Shown: positions 1 to 8,517 of the stretch, piece by piece
How positions within the stretch are numbered: the first letter of the stretch is position 1
Layout of the letters: each line of letters starts with the position of its first letter
Assembly: GCF_003171515.1 (NCBI RefSeq)
Contig: NC_089392.1
Location: 496,001 to 560,000 of the forward strand
DNA: 64,000 nt
DNA from: Pyrenophora tritici-repentis
Lineage: Eukaryota; Ascomycota; Dothideomycetes; Pleosporales; Pleosporaceae
Reading direction: 5' to 3'
Translations under genes and position numbers: made by a program
The notes under the pieces: generated by a model
Database searches by the model: none
What the model was told of the DNA's origin: nothing
The model's input: only the letters and a program-made list of their open reading frames with translations

Positions 1-36
1 GTCTGCATATGTTCTATATACAAACACAATACCACA

Positions 37-1288
37 CTACCTCCTCCGTCCAGAGCCCGACAGAATGCATCCATCAGAGCACTCAGGATCCGTACTGTTA
101 TACGCAATCTGCCCCACACTACCGCCAGGCTCAATACTAGGATCACGTGGACTCTGAAACATGCGACCATTCTCCGGTGCAACCAAAGTCTCCAAGATAT
201 CACCAAAAGGATTGCGCACATGAGCAATCGGCTGACCCTTCGACACCATCTCATCAACACCAACCAGCCTCTCAACAAAGCCACCGTACTGCGACGAGGT
301 GTCGTGGAAAGTAGTAATGATGTATGTTTTGCTTAGATCGGGCTCGACGGTTGTGTTTGAAGGCGTGATTTTAAGGTCGACCATAACGCGGTTTACGTAG
401 TCGACTACGCGGTCGATAAGGCTGTTGTTCCACACCTTGGCTTGGCCCATTTCGACCGTGAGCGACGGAATCTTGTAGTCGATGAAGGTTGTTTCGATGG
501 AGCCGGGCTCGCCGGGGTCGATCTTTAGCGTGTCGGGCTGGAGGAGCTTGGCGAGGCGCTCGACGTAGGGGAGGCGGAAGTCCGAGTAGCACCATAGTGA
601 GGTTTCGCCGCCTGAGCTGGGGGTGTCTGTTGTGGTGATTAGTCAAGAAAGTGGTAGTTTGTTGTTTTGGAGGGCGTACGTAGGTCAATGCCCACGTCGA
701 CGTTGGACATGTTTCCCCAGATGTGGTTCCAGATGTTGTAGGCTAGGATTTGAGGTCCACTGCCTCCTTCTGTCGCTGCGACACCTGGGAAAATGCGGTT
801 CACGTTTGTGAGGGAGCCGCTTGCGCCTGAGGAGAAGTAGTTGCGCTGGTTAAGGTAGATGCCCATTGGGTTGACAGTGGGAATACCAATGACTGCGAAC
901 GTTAGCAGTGCGCGTAGAAACTGCAATAGAATATCATACCCGTGCCATTGAGTGTCGCGACCTGGTCTTGCAGCTGCTCAAAAATGCGCTGCACCACGCG
1001 AACCGGGTTCAGCTCATCGCCGTGAATAGTACCCGAGAGCGACAACTTCTTCCCCGTCTCCAGACTCTCCTTGGTTCCTCGCGCGACCATAATGGGAATA
1101 TGAACCGGATGACCGCCATTGAGCTCACCAGCTCGGAGATAGTACTTCGAGACGGTCTGTGGGGGCACATCTGCGAGATTGAGTCCCTGAATGACGGGAA
1201 CGCCATTCACAACATCGCCGGTGAAGTTGACGGCCGAAGCACTTCCGGCGAGTACCGCCGTGGTCGCAATGGCAGAAAGGAGCTGCAT
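37..1288 (-). CDS. Secreted zinc hydrolase, succinylglutamate desuccinylase/aspartoacylase-like (M14 fold)
   Basis: Three exons are placed at 1288-940, 892-680 and 626-37, with introns of 47 bp (893-939) and 53 bp (627-679), giving 383 aa. The first residues (MQLLSAIATTAVLAGSASA) form a clear signal peptide, so the product should be secreted. The zinc-binding HGDE motif sits in 'LSGTIHGDELNP' at about residue 90. The second junction rebuilds 'GIDLHTPSSGGET', which supplies the third zinc-ligand histidine; its correct reading depends on that splice. A C-terminal beta-rich part follows ('IAHVRNPFGDILETLVAP'). Members of this family cleave N-acyl amino acids or amide bonds; the substrate here cannot be told. 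Several N-x-S/T sites fit secretion. Bacterial AstE is cytosolic, so an extracellular version is notable. The start is chosen for the signal peptide. The gene stands alone, tail-first at the window edge. Confidence 0.88.
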
Positions 1289-1924
1289 TGTCGCGCGTTT
1301 GGCTGGCTGGGATGCTCAATTGCCATGGCGAGAGCTACCTACCCGTCATTTTATAGCTCCAGAACTGCAAGATAAGGCACCAGCCATTGTCGTCCTAAGA
1401 TCCGTACCAACACGAGCGTTTTGCGCAAAGAGGAAGGTCAACTTGTCTTTTGTCCACACAAGTGACGATGCCCAGAAAAGGGCCTGCATGCCAATTCTCG
1501 GCACCCTCAGGGTGGAACCGGTGTTCGCTGATAACCATGGGCTCGGGTCGCATTCATTAGCGACGGCATTTGCTGCGACTGAGAATCCATTCAAAGCGGA
1601 CTTTTTGCCTGGGAAGTAATGGTGTTTTTACTTGAGATTTGGGCATGTTTGAGGTTGATGTGTAACGCGCCGCCCTGATGAATCAAGACGCATGCGAGTC
1701 ATGGTCAGGCCGATATCGATAAGGAGCCGTAAGCCTGACTGACAGTGCCAGTTCAACACTTCATCCATGGGTCTACAGAACTTATGACTTTTCGTCTCTC
1801 AAATGGTTTTCATGGCGCTCTCTCAACTTGTATCCACAGATCTTGCCTCAGCTCTACTGCTCCAGTCCTGTATCCATCAAACCGTGTCTAGCCTCATACT
1901 CTTCGATCTCGCACCATGTCTAGC
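1289..1924. other. Intergenic, 5' flank of the secreted hydrolase
   Basis: No supported gene. Short ORFs here lack family features. The part nearest 1288 must contain the hydrolase promoter, but I see no clear TATA box. Confidence 0.5.
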
Positions 1925-2107
1925 CTAGATGATATCACCTTCCAGGCCCTGATCAGCCTTCCGTCTCTTCAACCCTCTCAAAGCGAGTACCCAGCGTACA
2001 TGGCGGATACTACGTCGAGTGATGTTGGGCTTTGGTCGGGGGCGCGGCGGGAGCTCTGAGGGAAAATAGAGCTGCTGAGATAACTGGTGAACTCCAGTCG
2101 TAGGCAT
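1925..2107 (-). pseudogene. Short ORF sharing a proline-rich block with the neighbouring membrane protein
   Basis: This 60-codon ORF contains FPSELPPRPRPKP followed by basic residues. The gene at 2511-3116 contains FPSELPPRPPPK followed by basic residues. At DNA level the two blocks are only moderately alike. It may be a decayed fragment of a paralog or a small exon of an unseen gene; nothing else in it is recognisable. It has no transmembrane segment, unlike its neighbour. Confidence 0.3.
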
Positions 2108-2510
2108 GGTTTAGTTGGTTCCGTTTATTATAACCTTAACTATGCCCGGGGGTGTCAAGCAGTGAGGTAGCTAGGAGTATGGTTTATAGGGACTGAAAAT
2201 GGGAGCCATTGCACAAGCGTGCATGTTGTCTGACTTGGTCGGGTTCCTTTTAGTTGATCTTCCCTGAAACACTGCGCTGGACAAAGAGGAACTACTGCAT
2301 AGATAGCTCGTGGTGTATGCAGCCATTGCTTGCTACCAAAGTAGGTTACATCGAAGTTATCTTCCCTTCTCGTTCTCCGAGCTCGTACATTCTGAGACTC
2401 AAGTTTGCCCACAATGTCTTCCTTGTCGTCCATTAACTGCCCGATCCTTTCTCATGGCACTCCCCTCATCCTTCTATTCTCTTCAATTCTCACAGAACCT
2501 CCCCTAAGAT

Positions 2511-3116
2511 TCAATCTTTCTGTGTTGCAGAATGTGAATAAGCAACATAGACCACCATGATGCCTGCCATCACAATGATCTGCCCAACCAGCACAAACAC
2601 ACAGATCTTCAGCCTCCTGTTGGTCCTAGCAAGGTTCTGGAGATCATGCTGCACCTGACTCCGTACGCCTAAGCTACCCATCTCGATGTCCACTCGCGAA
2701 ACGGAAGTGTGGTTGGTGGTCATGTTCTTATCCGTCTGCGCAGCTTGAGTCGGCGGCCGCACAGGTAGACTGAATAGGCGACGAAGGGGAGACTGTTTCG
2801 GCGGCGGGCGAGGCGGTAGTTCCGACGGAAAGGTAGACGACACGATCTCTGGCGTGACACACGGGGAAGGTGTAGAGTGCTGGCTCGGTGTCGTTGACTC
2901 GCGCTGTGGCGCCTGGGAAGCGCGCCTGGAGGGAGGGAAAGTCTGCAGCAGGTATTCGTTGCCAATACCGTTCGAACCGTCGAAAGGTTGAGACCTCGTG
3001 CGCTCAGGAAGTGCTGCGAGGATGGAGGCGGCGGTTGCTTGAGCGCCTTGCTTGGTCATGTCGTCTGCAGCTGTATCGTGGGGCGCAAGTGCAAGGTGTG
3101 CTTCTGCGACAACCAT
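2511..3116 (-). CDS. Hypothetical proline-rich single-pass membrane protein
   Basis: A 201-residue ORF that I do not recognise. The N-terminal half is Ala/Ser/Pro-rich. A proline motif at about residues 97-112 (SELPPRPPPK, then basic) looks like an SH3-binding stretch. The C-terminus has one hydrophobic helix (about residues 170-192, 'ICVFVLVGQIIVMAGIMVVYVAY') preceded by basic residues, so a tail-anchored or type II membrane protein is likely. The 5' end is uncertain: the same frame continues upstream to a possible ATG at 3395 (a hydrophobic leader), but an in-frame TGA lies between them. Either the gene starts at 3116 or an unplaced intron removes the stop. Transcript data would decide. Confidence 0.55.
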   Translation of the reverse strand: MVVAEAHLALAPHDTAADDMTKQGAQATAASILAALPERTRSQPFDGSNGIGNEYLLQTFPPSRRASQAPQRESTTPSQHSTPSPCVTPEIVSSTFPSELPPRPPPKQSPLRRLFSLPVRPPTQAAQTDKNMTTNHTSVSRVDIEMGSLGVRSQVQHDLQNLARTNRRLKICVFVLVGQIIVMAGIMVVYVAYSHSATQKD

Positions 3117-3540
3117 GGATGGCGAGGCGAGTGAGGGACCGACGTCAGTGAAAATATCGTTTGCGGTGCTGACAGTGGTAGCTGTGGCAGCGGCGGAGAT
3201 TGCTCGTGTTGAGCTGATAGGCGCGCTGGAAGCAATCGACGCAATGAAAGGTAGCCGTTTTCATGTTTGCAGGATCGAGAAGAAGGGCACGCCCGTAGCC
3301 AAGAACGAGAGAATGGGAACAGAGTGAAAGATCGACCGATTGAGTGTCCTCATCACCGGGGTCACTGCTAAGGCGCTGACTCTCTTTCTAGCCATTGTCA
3401 CGGGCTGAACGAGCTATACCGCATCATGTACGTTCTCACTTCATGCGCATTTGTCATAGAGTCTCATAGTAGTAGACGAAAGGTTTGCAAAGCTCGAATC
3501 AATTCAAGGTATAGGGCATACCAGTGGAGGTCTCATGTTC

Positions 3541-4150
3541 TCTTCCTCAAGTCAGGTCAACCAAGACCGTAATCTCAATGAAAAAATGGATACAAAGGAA
3601 CTGTGGGTTGACGTGCACCCGTGCAGTGTTGATGTATCAGACCTGTGAGAACTATTAAAGTAGCTGCACTTCCTGACAAAAGTCAAGTCTCTCATGGGTA
3701 GCCTGGCGAACCAGGACTAAAATCTGGACAAGTCAGTACGTCTGTATCTAGCCTGTATCTAGACTGGACAAGCTGCTACAGATCCATGGATCGGATAGGT
3801 AACACAACCCAGTAACGATCTAGACCAGTAAACCTCTGGGCCAGTAACCACCTGGACACATAACACCTTAACCCAGCCTGAACCTAGACTGGATCTAGAA
3901 CTGGACCCAGACTGGACAAAGCCAAAGCCAGTAACGACCTGGGCCAGGAATCTGGACAAGCCAATGCGAACCTCTTTTGGGGGGGGGGGGGGGACTCGGT
4001 TATTCTCCGGCCGCTCCGACGTAGGCAGCAGCGCTCGGACGCTTGCGCGGTGGCGAAGTGAAGGTGAAGCCGTAGCCACGTGCTTTCTAGGGAGCGAATC
4101 AAATGGCTTGAACCGGGTCACTAGCAGTAGCTGGCAGTTGTCATTGCTAT
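3541..4150. repeat. Dispersed repeat copy A: conserved end blocks around an internal minisatellite
   Basis: The left block (about 3541-3640) matches 18690-18790 nearly base for base over several stretches, for example 'ggtcaaccaagacc' and 'tctcaatgaaaaaa'. The right block (about 4000-4140: 'cagcagcgctc', 'gcgaagtgaaggtga', 'cacgtgctt') matches 19310-19420. Between them lie short direct repeats built on 'ccagtaacgacctgg' and 'tctagactggac' (about 3690-3960), which are different from the core of the other copy. A run of 15 G (3979-3993) precedes the right block. No transposase or terminal inverted repeat was found. Confidence 0.7.
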
Positions 4151-4881
4151 GAAATGATGTAAATCGGGGTCTATGAACAAGCGCAGCGCACATTTCCGCC
4201 AACGCACAGCTAGGCATCGTGGCAACTGCCTCGATGGCTCTGGAGGAATCTCGATTCACACAGTTGAGAACCAGATACTATATCGAGACAATTGGGATTG
4301 GCTTCGACATGGCCGCGTTAAGGAATGCTTTTCTTATAAACTCCACATACCCATCTCATCCCCTACCATGCGTGGCTTGAGTCCTAATTCTGAGATGCTC
4401 GAAGATAGCGCAAAGTCAAAGGGTGATTCACGGCCGTACTCAACTTTGACACTACATGGACGCAAAGCGCTTTCATGAATCTTCTAGTTCATGGTATTGT
4501 GTTAGAACGTTGCGACCGCGGTCTTGACCGCTGCAATTACGACATCAGTGAAGGTGAGTGTAGTCACGTGCTTAGCAAATGCGAAAGACAAGCTTACCAC
4601 GCATGTCTCTGTGGCCATCAAGTAAGCATACAAAGAAGCGAACAAGGCGCTGAATCAGCCAAGTATCAAAAACCAAACTTGGTACCAACAGCAATAAGGC
4701 AGGGGATTCGACCAGTCAGGCGTAGGGAAGTGGTTCAAATAAGTACATATAGACGATGGGGTCGAGGCAGAAAGTTCAATGAAATTACTATCATTCAATC
4801 ATTCATGTGGGCTCTGCCATTTACTCCAAGCCTATGTACAGATGGGTGAGATACCGGTTACACCTAACGACTTCCTCGCTC
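4151..4881. other. Intergenic with a fragment of the same dispersed repeat
   Basis: No supported gene. About 4546-4587 matches the right block of repeat copy B (19358-19397), sharing 'gtgaaggtgagtgtagtcac' and 'gtgcttag', so it is a short fragment of that family. The rest is unrecognised. Confidence 0.55.
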
Positions 4882-5971
4882 TCAGAAGTTGTTACCACCG
4901 GCACCACCGGCACCACCCTGCCATGCGTCGAGTGTTTCGATGAAGTCCTTGTAAAGTTGCTTCTGACAAGGGTGCACAAAGGCACAGTACGGGAGGTTGC
5001 AACTCTTGCCCAGTCGACACTTGTTGCGGTAGAGAGGCATCCTAGGCTGAACAGCAGAGATTGCTGGATGGCGGCGACTATCAATCTTATTACTGTAGTA
5101 AATTGCGCTCACTGAAGATGTAGAGGAGAGCATACCGAGGACGCCGAGCCGTACGAATGGGCAGCGAATGATGAGCTTGGGAGATACCTGGGACCTCGTG
5201 GGTGAGCGCTTGCTGCGCAGGAACGGCTGCGAAACCATGAACATATTGATGCTGATCTGGTATCTGGCTGGCGTTGACAGAGTTGATGTAGACACTGTCG
5301 CGCACCTGCATCTGGCTGTTGACCTGACTATTGGAATTTTTGACCTCGTTAAGCTTGTCGATGCTAATCTTGACCTTTGCCTCCTCGACATTGGCTTACT
5401 TCTTGGCCGTTTCGCATCTCTCGGTCGCCGTCTTTTCTTCGATATTCAAAATCTCAATCCTCTTGAGAGTGGCATTGAGCTCATCTCTAGCAATTGTCAG
5501 CTCGCCCTTGATAATTTCCTCGGCAGTGCGCTCGATATTGGCGCGACGTGCAGGGTTGTATAGGGATTTGTAGTCATGAAGCGGGTCCATATTCCCAATG
5601 AGAGCGATGTCTCGTTCATGCTCAAGGGTGGCAATGTGCTCCTTGAGGCTGTCTACTTCCTTTTGATGGTTGGCCATCTGGTCAAACAGACTGCCATTGA
5701 GTCGCTCCAGCGCAACCACCAATGCTGCCTCTGCCCTTTCAATATCATTGCTTGCCACTAAATCCGGGTTGTGGATCTTATCGATGATGGTCCGGGCTTT
5801 GCGCTGTGTCGAGTTTGCAGCTGCAGCGCGCAGAATGTCGGCGTGGCTGATGACGCTCTGCTCGTCGTCCAAGTCGAAGTCGTTACTGATGCTAGAGTCG
5901 TCGTCTGTGTGTCGGAGAATGATAGCACCGGAAACAGTACGGTCGTGGGTGATCTCGCCGTGATTTGCCAT
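4882..5971 (-). CDS. Coiled-coil CCCH zinc-finger family protein, paralog 1 (possibly broken)
   Basis: Exons 5971-5136 and 5077-4882 are joined by a 58-bp intron (5078-5135) whose position is shared with paralog 2. The N-terminus is acidic, the middle is a long coiled coil ('HNPD', 'SLYNPARRANIERTAEEI'), and the C-terminus has a finger C-x5-C-x4-C-x3-H ('CRLGKSCNLPYCAFVH'), the spacing seen in Nab2/ZC3H14-type RNA-binding fingers. An in-frame TAA lies at 5396-5398. It is either a nonsense mutation or part of an unpredicted 72-bp intron (5328-5399, donor GTAAGC, acceptor AATAG) whose removal keeps the frame. Homology to paralog 2 continues through that stretch, which favours a mutation. The role is unknown; RNA binding is inferred from the finger only. 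Confidence 0.6.
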
Positions 5972-6643
5972 GATACGGGTGGGATTTCTAGAGTCTTACC
6001 CGAAAGCGCAAAGTCTTAGGCACACTTGTTGGTGCAAATGGCACGCCCGCTTGGGGTGGGCGCGGGGACCATGGGGCTAGGCCAAAAGAGGACATTGAGA
6101 GGAGAAAGGTTCGTTGGTTATGGAAGCGAAATGATACACTTATAGTGCGGAACGATTATGCGCCAGATGGAACACTGTACTCTCATGTAAGTTCCTTCGT
6201 ATGATCAGAAATGGATGCATAGCCCCAGGCAACAGAACTCAGTGGTCGCAGCGAGCACCCCAAGGTCCCGAGGTTATCTTGATTGGTGTTCAAGGATATC
6301 CAGAACAATTGAAAGAGCTTTAAATCTACTCACCCAATAAAAGGGTGTGATTTGATTATTGCCAAACTACGGAAAGCACGCGACGTGGAACGATATTGCA
6401 GCGCACATGGAAACACTATGAGGGCTCGATCGTTCACTGAGAACACATTGAAAACAGGAAAACCTAATGTTGCCGGGTGGCTACTTTCCGAGATAAGCGA
6501 TTTCAAAGTCAAAATGTGAATGCGCGCTTCCAGTGCTGATCTGGTCATTTGGGTCCAAGGAGCTGATAATGACTATGAAAACCTGTCAAAGTATGATCTT
6601 GTATTACACGCTACATGTTATGCCTTGGCATTTACATCTTCAT
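5972..6643. other. Intergenic between zinc-finger paralogs
   Basis: The first 150 bp upstream of paralog 1 (for example 'ggtgggcgcgggg' and 'gccaaaagagga') resembles the 5' flank of paralog 2's N-terminal half at 12380-12480, so promoter sequence was duplicated with the gene. No supported gene in the rest. Confidence 0.55.
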
Positions 6644-7567
6644 TCATAGTACTTGTATGCCATGAAAAGACATCTCGAAAGCATCCGTATCCAAACCCTG
6701 TTCACGCTCTGTTGTCGCAATCGTGTACAAGTACGCTTGAGCTGGTTGTCGCTGTCTAGCCTTCGCCCAGTTGGAATACTTCAGTATTTGAATGTCGTCT
6801 TTGTAGAAGATCTCCTGTTCAGGATGAACGAAACCATATGCATCCCAGCCGCATTGCATTCCAAATTTGCACTGTTTGCGGTAACGAGGTAGAGATGGGC
6901 GGGCTACGGAGGTTGCAGTCTGGCGGCCACTATAATTCATGTTAGTAAATTACATATTGCTAGTCAAAGAGAATATGAGTATACCGTGGAAGAGGACCAG
7001 TGCTCAGAAGCACCTGGTCACGTAGTTGGGATAGTGTGGGATCGTCGGAGCGGGCTCTTGCGGCGCCGGAACTGGCGTATGACGTCGAACATCTTGATCT
7101 TGGCGTTCACTATGCTCGATGCGAAGAGAATTGATGTAGATGTTCGTTTGAGTCTGGATGTTGTTCTGGATGTTGATGGTTGCCGCGATACGCGACTCCT
7201 CTTTCACCAACTTCTCCAAAGCCTCTTTGTGATGTTTGACCTGCTCTTTGACTGCTTCGAGTTCCTTTGTCGCGACTTTGGCCTTGCTCTGATGAAGGTG
7301 AGCTTCGGCCTTTGCGAGTGTTGCCTTCTCTTGCTCAAGATGAACCTGTCCGATCGCCATGGCGAGTTCGCCGTTGACAATGTTATCAGCATTGCGCTGA
7401 ATTTCGGAGCGGCGTGTAGAATGGTACAAAGACTGATATTGTTGTGGGGGTTCGAAGTCTCCGATACCGGCAATTTGTCGTTCGTTCTCAATCGTGCGGA
7501 TGTGCTCTAGGTGATAGCGATCGTGTTGTGTGAGTCGTTCAACTTGTTCAAGCGCGTTTTTGTTTTA
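6644..7567 (-). pseudogene. Zinc-finger paralog 2, C-terminal part (gene split by the 7568-12008 element)
   Basis: This is the 3' half of a paralog 1-like gene: coiled coil ('SLYHSTRRSEIQRNADNI', aligning with 'SLYNPARRANIERTAEEI'), an intron at 6930-6984 in the same place as in paralog 1, then the finger region to the stop at 6644. Lesions seen: the reading frame runs into a TGA at 7004-7006, and a one-base shift near 7013-7018 would be needed both to avoid it and to match the splice phase. In the finger the third cysteine is tyrosine (CKFGMQCGWDAYGFVH), removing a zinc ligand. The 5' half lies at 12009-12307 beyond the inserted element. It is almost certainly non-functional. Confidence 0.78.
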
Positions 7568-8310
7568 ACGTCCGTCCCAGCGTAACAGGACACCCTGCGT
7601 GGCAGGACGCCGCGGACACCACCCAACACAACAAACGCAACAACGGGCTAGAGGTATACAGGCTCTCGGGATAGCAGCCTTAAGCTGCAAAGTTTATCCG
7701 CGCTTAGAGTCTTCTAGAAATACGTTCTGCTTACCGCGTAATACGACAATTTAGTATAAGTGTCAGATAGCAGGCGTGTCGAGCCGAAAGTGCCGACACC
7801 GCTAGCTAATAACGGGTTAGCGTCTTAGCAGAACAAAACTCTCAGCGCGCACCTTAGAACAGAGACAACAACAAATAAATCATAAACATCCATCACTTTT
7901 GTGCAATATCTTATCTAATCTGACAATAAGCGTTAAGCGACCGCCTAGCTTTAGCTAGCAGTTAGTGTAGGGAAAGCTTATGCATCTTGTTAAAAGTCTA
8001 TTAACTTACAGCTTGTTATATTATCATCCTATTCTAAGTATTGCAATTAAGCTTAAGAGGTTGTCGTGCCGTTGTGCTAATTCCAAGTCCGCCTGCTGGA
8101 AGTGCCCGATGAAGAGGCCCCGCATGTTAGGGTCTCACAGGATCAGATATACACCAAGGTTCCAAACCATGACACCGCACACCAATCTTAAAGTAGCTTA
8201 GCGGTAGCCTATTGCTGCTGACACTATATCTGTGGCTGTGCGGCTGTGTGGCGCTATTGCTAAGCGCTCTAGGACACTGGAAAACCGGCTTAGATTAGGA
8301 GCAGGGCTAC
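7568..8310 (+). repeat. Left long inverted repeat of the element
   Basis: The outer block (7568-7757) and inner block (about 7930-8310, including 'gtccgcctgctggaagtgc') pair with the right arm in inverted orientation. About 150 bp between the blocks has little similarity. The inner part is AT-rich and full of C/T and G/A differences from its partner. Confidence 0.78.
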
Positions 8311-8517
8311 GTGATGCTGAACCCTGGTGGCTTAGTCACCCTGCCGCCGCTTGCCCCACCATCGTCCTTAACTCTCTCTTTTTAGGCTTCCTTCACAACA
8401 CATGCCTACTATTAAATTAGTATTTTTGCCCGCTTCACCCCTGCTTATAATGCTTACTAGGCGGTTGTTTTTATTACTACTTTAAATTTAGTAAAGCAGA
8501 CAAGTGATACTTCAGCA
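8311..8517. promoter_or_regulatory. Probable promoter region of the ankyrin gene
   Basis: This AT-rich stretch lies between the inner end of the left repeat and the ankyrin start codon. It must hold the promoter if the gene is expressed from inside the element. I see no unambiguous core motif. Confidence 0.3.

Noticed and set aside
4690..4720. tRNA-like B-box resemblance ('ggtcgaatcc' on the minus strand)
   Set aside because: The T-loop consensus is not matched (the first T positions are wrong) and no acceptor stem or A box could be paired.
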